From Candidatus Omnitrophota bacterium (GTDB lineage Bacteria > Omnitrophota > Omnitrophia > Omnitrophales > Aquincolibacteriaceae), in NCBI GenBank assembly GCA_023246985.1, contig JAHFHJ010000078.1, positions 1 to 6,932 of the forward strand: a stretch of 6,932 nucleotides of DNA, read 5' to 3'. The notes beneath the pieces are model-generated. The model was not told the origin of the DNA and ran no database searches. It saw only the letters and a list, made by a program, of their open reading frames with translations. How positions within the stretch are numbered: position 1 is the stretch's first letter; each line of letters starts with the position of its first letter. Shown piece after piece: positions 4,600-6,932 of this stretch. Made by a program: the position numbers and the translations under genes.

Positions 4600-6291
4600 A
4601 TGCTATCCAGGAAACCCGTCCAGGGGTCATCGAAAAAACCGTTTTCTGTCCCGGCCAAGGGAAGAGTTTTGCCTCCGCATCCTGCCAAGGGAGCGCAGGC
4701 CAAAAGGGGGGCTCTTTCCGGAAAACTTCATCGGGAGATTGTTCAGAAACTTCTGGCTCTGGGTAAAAAACAGAGTTTTGTGACTATCGAGCAGATGAAA
4801 AAGAATCTCCCCGAGGATATGAACAATCCCGAAAAAGTGGAAGAAATTATCGGCATCCTCAACAAAAAAGGAATCGAAGTATCCAGCGACGGGGCCGGAA
4901 ATCAAGCCAAGCCTGCTTCGGAGGCGATCCAGGATGTGGAGGCTAAAAAAGGAAAAGATTCCGAACTTGAGGAGGACGCGGCAGTCGAGGAATACGAGCG
5001 CGTTCGCATTGATGACCCGGTCCGTACGTATCTCCGCCAGATGGGTCAGATCTCGCTTTTGACGCGCGAGCAGGAGATCGAGATCTCCAAGAAGATCGAG
5101 TCCTGCGAAGGAGAGCTGAAGAGAGTCGTTTATCAGACCAAGGCCGCGCGTTATGAGGTGCTCGAACTCGCCAAAAAGATCCTGGATGGACAGGTCCAGC
5201 TTGAAGCGATCATTGAGAGCGAAGAGCAAGCCCAGATCCAGACGCTCAAGAAAAAACTCAAGCTTCTGATCCGTAAGTTCCGTGCCTCCCGGAAAAAATC
5301 GAATATCGTCGAACTTCTGATGCAGTTCAATCTCAGTATCGCGATCGTAGAACAGATCGTGGCGACGCTTCGGGCCAAGCTCAAAGAGCTGAAACGGAAC
5401 CGGGAGGAGATCAAGAAGCTGCGACGGAGTTCAGTGCGCGGCAAGATCGGTCAGATCGAAGAGCGGAATCGCCAGATCCTGCGGGAATTCGGGGAACCGG
5501 AAGAGAAACTCCACGAGCATTTTAAAGCCATTGTTCGTAAAGAATGGGAACTGACCCGGGCGAAAAAAGCCCTGGTGGCCGCGAACCTTCGCTTGGTGGT
5601 AAGTATCGCCAAAAAATACACAAACCGCGGACTTTCGTTCCTGGACCTGATCCAGGAAGGAAATATCGGCTTGATGAAGGCCGTGGATAAATTCGAGTAT
5701 AAGCGCGGTTATAAATTCTCGACTTACGCGACCTGGTGGATCCGACAGGCGATCACGCGTTCCATCGCGGATCAGGCGCGGACGATCCGTATTCCGGTCC
5801 ATATGATCGAAACCATCAACAAGTTCTTTCGCGCGTCGCGTCATTTGGTTCAGGAGACCGGACGCGAGCCGACCCCCGAAGAAGTCGCGCAGATCATGAA
5901 GATGCCCGTGGAGAAAGTGAAAGGGATTCTCAAGATCGCGCAGGAGCCGATCAGCCTTCAGATGCCGATCGGGGACGAAGGGGATACGAATTTCGGGGAT
6001 TTTATTGAAGACAAGTCCGCGGTCTCTCCCGCGAACGCAACAGCGTACAGCATGCTCAAAGAACAAATGGACGATGTTCTTCTGACGCTTACGGAACGCG
6101 AAGAAAAAGTGCTGCGTCTCCGGTTCGGGATCGGGGACGGTTATCCGAGGACTTTGGAAGAGGTGGGGCATATTTTTAATGTCACCCGCGAACGCGTCCG
6201 TCAGATCGAGGCCAAGGCGCTTCGCAAATTGCGTCACCCCACGCGTTCGAGAAAACTCAAGAATTTTCTGGATATTAAGCTAAGCGAGTAA
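4600..6291 (+). CDS. rpoD: Primary RNA polymerase sigma factor RpoD (sigma-70, group 1)
   Basis: This directs core RNA polymerase to housekeeping promoters. From the ATG at 4600 it is 563 aa; positions follow that start. A Lys/Pro-rich N-terminus leads to region 1.1 (about 46-98, LALGKKQSFVTIEQMKKNLP) and region 1.2 (DPVRTYLRQMGQISLLTREQEIEISKKIE, about 139-167). A charged, helical non-conserved region follows (about 168-320). Region 2 is near-invariant (ANLRLVVSIAKKY, LDLIQEGNIGLMKAVDKFEY, FSTYATWWIRQAI; about 328-386), as are region 3 and region 4 with the -35-reading helix VTRERVRQIEAKALRKLRHP (about 528-547). Start choice: ATG 4573 adds 9 residues but has no Shine-Dalgarno and lies in repeat-like sequence; ATG 4600 has GGGGTGG just upstream, though closely spaced. 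Adjacency to dnaG recalls the rpsU-dnaG-rpoD operon. The promoter at 4125 and the repeat-filled leader suggest separate control. Confidence 0.96.
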   Translation: MLSRKPVQGSSKKPFSVPAKGRVLPPHPAKGAQAKRGALSGKLHREIVQKLLALGKKQSFVTIEQMKKNLPEDMNNPEKVEEIIGILNKKGIEVSSDGAGNQAKPASEAIQDVEAKKGKDSELEEDAAVEEYERVRIDDPVRTYLRQMGQISLLTREQEIEISKKIESCEGELKRVVYQTKAARYEVLELAKKILDGQVQLEAIIESEEQAQIQTLKKKLKLLIRKFRASRKKSNIVELLMQFNLSIAIVEQIVATLRAKLKELKRNREEIKKLRRSSVRGKIGQIEERNRQILREFGEPEEKLHEHFKAIVRKEWELTRAKKALVAANLRLVVSIAKKYTNRGLSFLDLIQEGNIGLMKAVDKFEYKRGYKFSTYATWWIRQAITRSIADQARTIRIPVHMIETINKFFRASRHLVQETGREPTPEEVAQIMKMPVEKVKGILKIAQEPISLQMPIGDEGDTNFGDFIEDKSAVSPANATAYSMLKEQMDDVLLTLTEREEKVLRLRFGIGDGYPRTLEEVGHIFNVTRERVRQIEAKALRKLRHPTRSRKLKNFLDIKLSE

Positions 6292-6298
6292 TAGAATC

Positions 6299-6338
6299 TT
6301 CCCGGGCTTCTCGAGTGCCGCTGTGAGCCCGGAATTTT
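6299..6338 (+). terminator. Probable intrinsic terminator or attenuator after rpoD
   Basis: CCGGGCT (6302-6308) pairs with AGCCCGG (6326-6332) around a 17-nt loop; TT/AA can extend the stem past a one-base bulge. The stem is followed by AATTTTCC, a short T-run. It begins about 10 nt after the rpoD stop. The long loop and short T-run suggest partial termination, so some read-through into the receiver gene is plausible. Confidence 0.5.
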
Positions 6339-6381
6339 CCTTGACGGTCGTCTTGATGTTTTAAACCATGGTGGGGGAAAA

Positions 6382-6786
6382 ATGTCAGAGAAAAAAAAGT
6401 GTATCCTCGTTGTGGATGACGAGGATGACGTCTGCCAAATCGTCAAAGAAAAATTCGAGCAGCTGGGCTACAAGGTTCTGACCGCTAACGACGGTGCCGC
6501 GGGATATCGAAAGACCGAGGAAGGGAAGCCCGATTGCGTGCTTCTGGACATTCGCATTCCTAAGGGCGAGGACGGTTTGACTTATCTCCGCAAACTCCGT
6601 TCCTACCGTCATGACGATCCCGAGGAACAGACCCGCATCCGGAGAACTCCCGTGATCATGCTAACCGGCGCCGGGGCGGCGATGCAGTCACTCTTCGAGT
6701 TGGAGGGGATCAGCGGTTTTGTTGAAAAGCCTTTTGACCTTGTGAATCTCCAGAGCAAGGTCGCGCATATTCTCCAGATCCGCTGA
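6382..6786 (+). CDS. Single-domain response regulator (receiver domain only)
   Basis: This 134-aa CheY-like receiver has no attached output domain. Key residues are all present: the acidic pocket D12-D13 in ILVVDDEDD, phospho-acceptor D56 in VLLDIRIP, switch T95 in VIMLTG, and K116-P117 in VEKPF. The alpha3-beta4 segment is longer than in CheY (39 residues from D56 to T95 versus about 30), with a charged stretch SYRHDDPEEQTRIRR. It should be phosphorylated by a histidine kinase encoded elsewhere and act through protein contacts; the partner cannot be told from the sequence. The ATG at 6382 has GGGGG 4 nt upstream. It lies 90 nt after rpoD beyond a probable weak terminator, so co-transcription with rpoD by read-through is possible. 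The inverted repeat array starts 16 nt after its stop; no separate strong terminator is seen. Confidence 0.93.
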   Translation: MSEKKKCILVVDDEDDVCQIVKEKFEQLGYKVLTANDGAAGYRKTEEGKPDCVLLDIRIPKGEDGLTYLRKLRSYRHDDPEEQTRIRRTPVIMLTGAGAAMQSLFELEGISGFVEKPFDLVNLQSKVAHILQIR

Positions 6787-6802
6787 GCCGCGTTTTTCTC
6801 CT

Positions 6803-6932
6803 TAGTCCCAATACCTATCAATTTCAACGAAGTTGAAATTGGGGCAACCCCAACTACCATTGATGTAAAAAAATTCAAAGTTGGGGGTAGTCCCAATACC
6901 TATCAATTTCAACGAAGTTGAAATTGGGGCAA
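6803..6932 (-). repeat. Structured dispersed repeat, tandem copies in inverted orientation (runs off the right edge)
   Basis: One complete 85-bp unit (6803-6887) and the first 45 bp of a second (6888-6932) lie head to tail, with an exact period of 85. Read on the minus strand, the complete unit differs from unit A at only two positions. Stem 1 is CCCCAACT (6848-6855) with AGTTGGGG (6879-6886). Stem 2 is CAATTTCAAC (6819-6828) with GTTGAAATTG (6832-6841) around GAA, a fully paired 10-bp stem. The array begins 16 nt after the receiver gene stop and may also act as its 3'-end structure. How many more units follow cannot be seen. Confidence 0.9.

Noticed and set aside
4172..4600. Known riboswitch or ribosomal-protein leader
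   Set aside because: No recognised aptamer core was seen, and the same unit recurs in inverted orientation after an unrelated gene, which argues for a dispersed repeat rather than a gene-specific leader.
5431..6237. Minus-strand ORF of 268 codons inside rpoD
   Set aside because: Antisense to the most conserved sigma regions 2-4; the translation (many Asp, Phe, His, Arg) looks like a reverse-strand shadow and has no family features.
6341..6369. TTGACG as a -35 for the receiver gene
   Set aside because: Good -35-like hexamer, but no acceptable -10 lies 15-19 bp downstream (sequence there is AAACCATG).
6780..6799. Intrinsic terminator right after the receiver gene (CGC/GCG then TTTTT)
   Set aside because: The stem would be only 3 bp; the T-run is real but the hairpin is too weak to support a call.

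Overview
The window reads as a housekeeping replication/transcription locus from a poorly characterised bacterium. All real genes lie on the + strand. Coding sequence is moderately GC-rich and the gene order is not a textbook one. An uncultured lineage such as Omnitrophota would fit the mix of rsmE, cvpA, dnaG, rpoD and an orphan receiver, but that is a guess from gene content, not shown by the sequence.

Layout: (1) positions 1-497 hold the 3' part of a zinc metallopeptidase resembling peptidase family M64, cut by the left edge and followed by a perfect 12-bp hairpin. (2) 674-1450 is rsmE, the 16S rRNA m3U1498 methyltransferase. (3) 1599-2198 is a CvpA-family membrane protein, 12 nt upstream of (4) 2211-4118, dnaG, the replication primase. 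dnaG carries an unusual in-frame insertion of about 35 codons, built from small palindromes, between the RNA-polymerase-like basic motif and the TOPRIM core. (5) 4119-4599 is a non-coding spacer of about 480 nt with a good sigma-70 promoter (TTGGTT-17-TATAAT) and three copies of a structured 85-88 bp repeat. (6) 4600-6291 (or from 4573) is rpoD, the primary sigma factor. (7) 6382-6786 is a single-domain response regulator. (8) 6803-6932 has about one and a half tandem units of the same repeat in inverted orientation, running off the right edge.

How the parts relate: dnaG-rpoD adjacency echoes the macromolecular-synthesis operon (rpsU-dnaG-rpoD), coupling replication priming to bulk transcription. 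Here the two genes are split by a promoter plus repeat arrays, so rpoD is probably transcribed, at least in part, from its own promoter with a long structured leader.

The most novel signal is the repeat family. Each unit has alternating complementary G-rich and C-rich blocks, so neighbouring blocks can pair in mutually exclusive ways. A divergent copy keeps the stems by paired substitutions. Copies sit on both sides of rpoD and the receiver gene in opposite orientation. The family is dispersed in at least two places and looks like a mobile or amplifying palindromic element, possibly REP/BIME-like given its GTAG flanks. No transposase, CRISPR array, tRNA or rRNA gene was seen.
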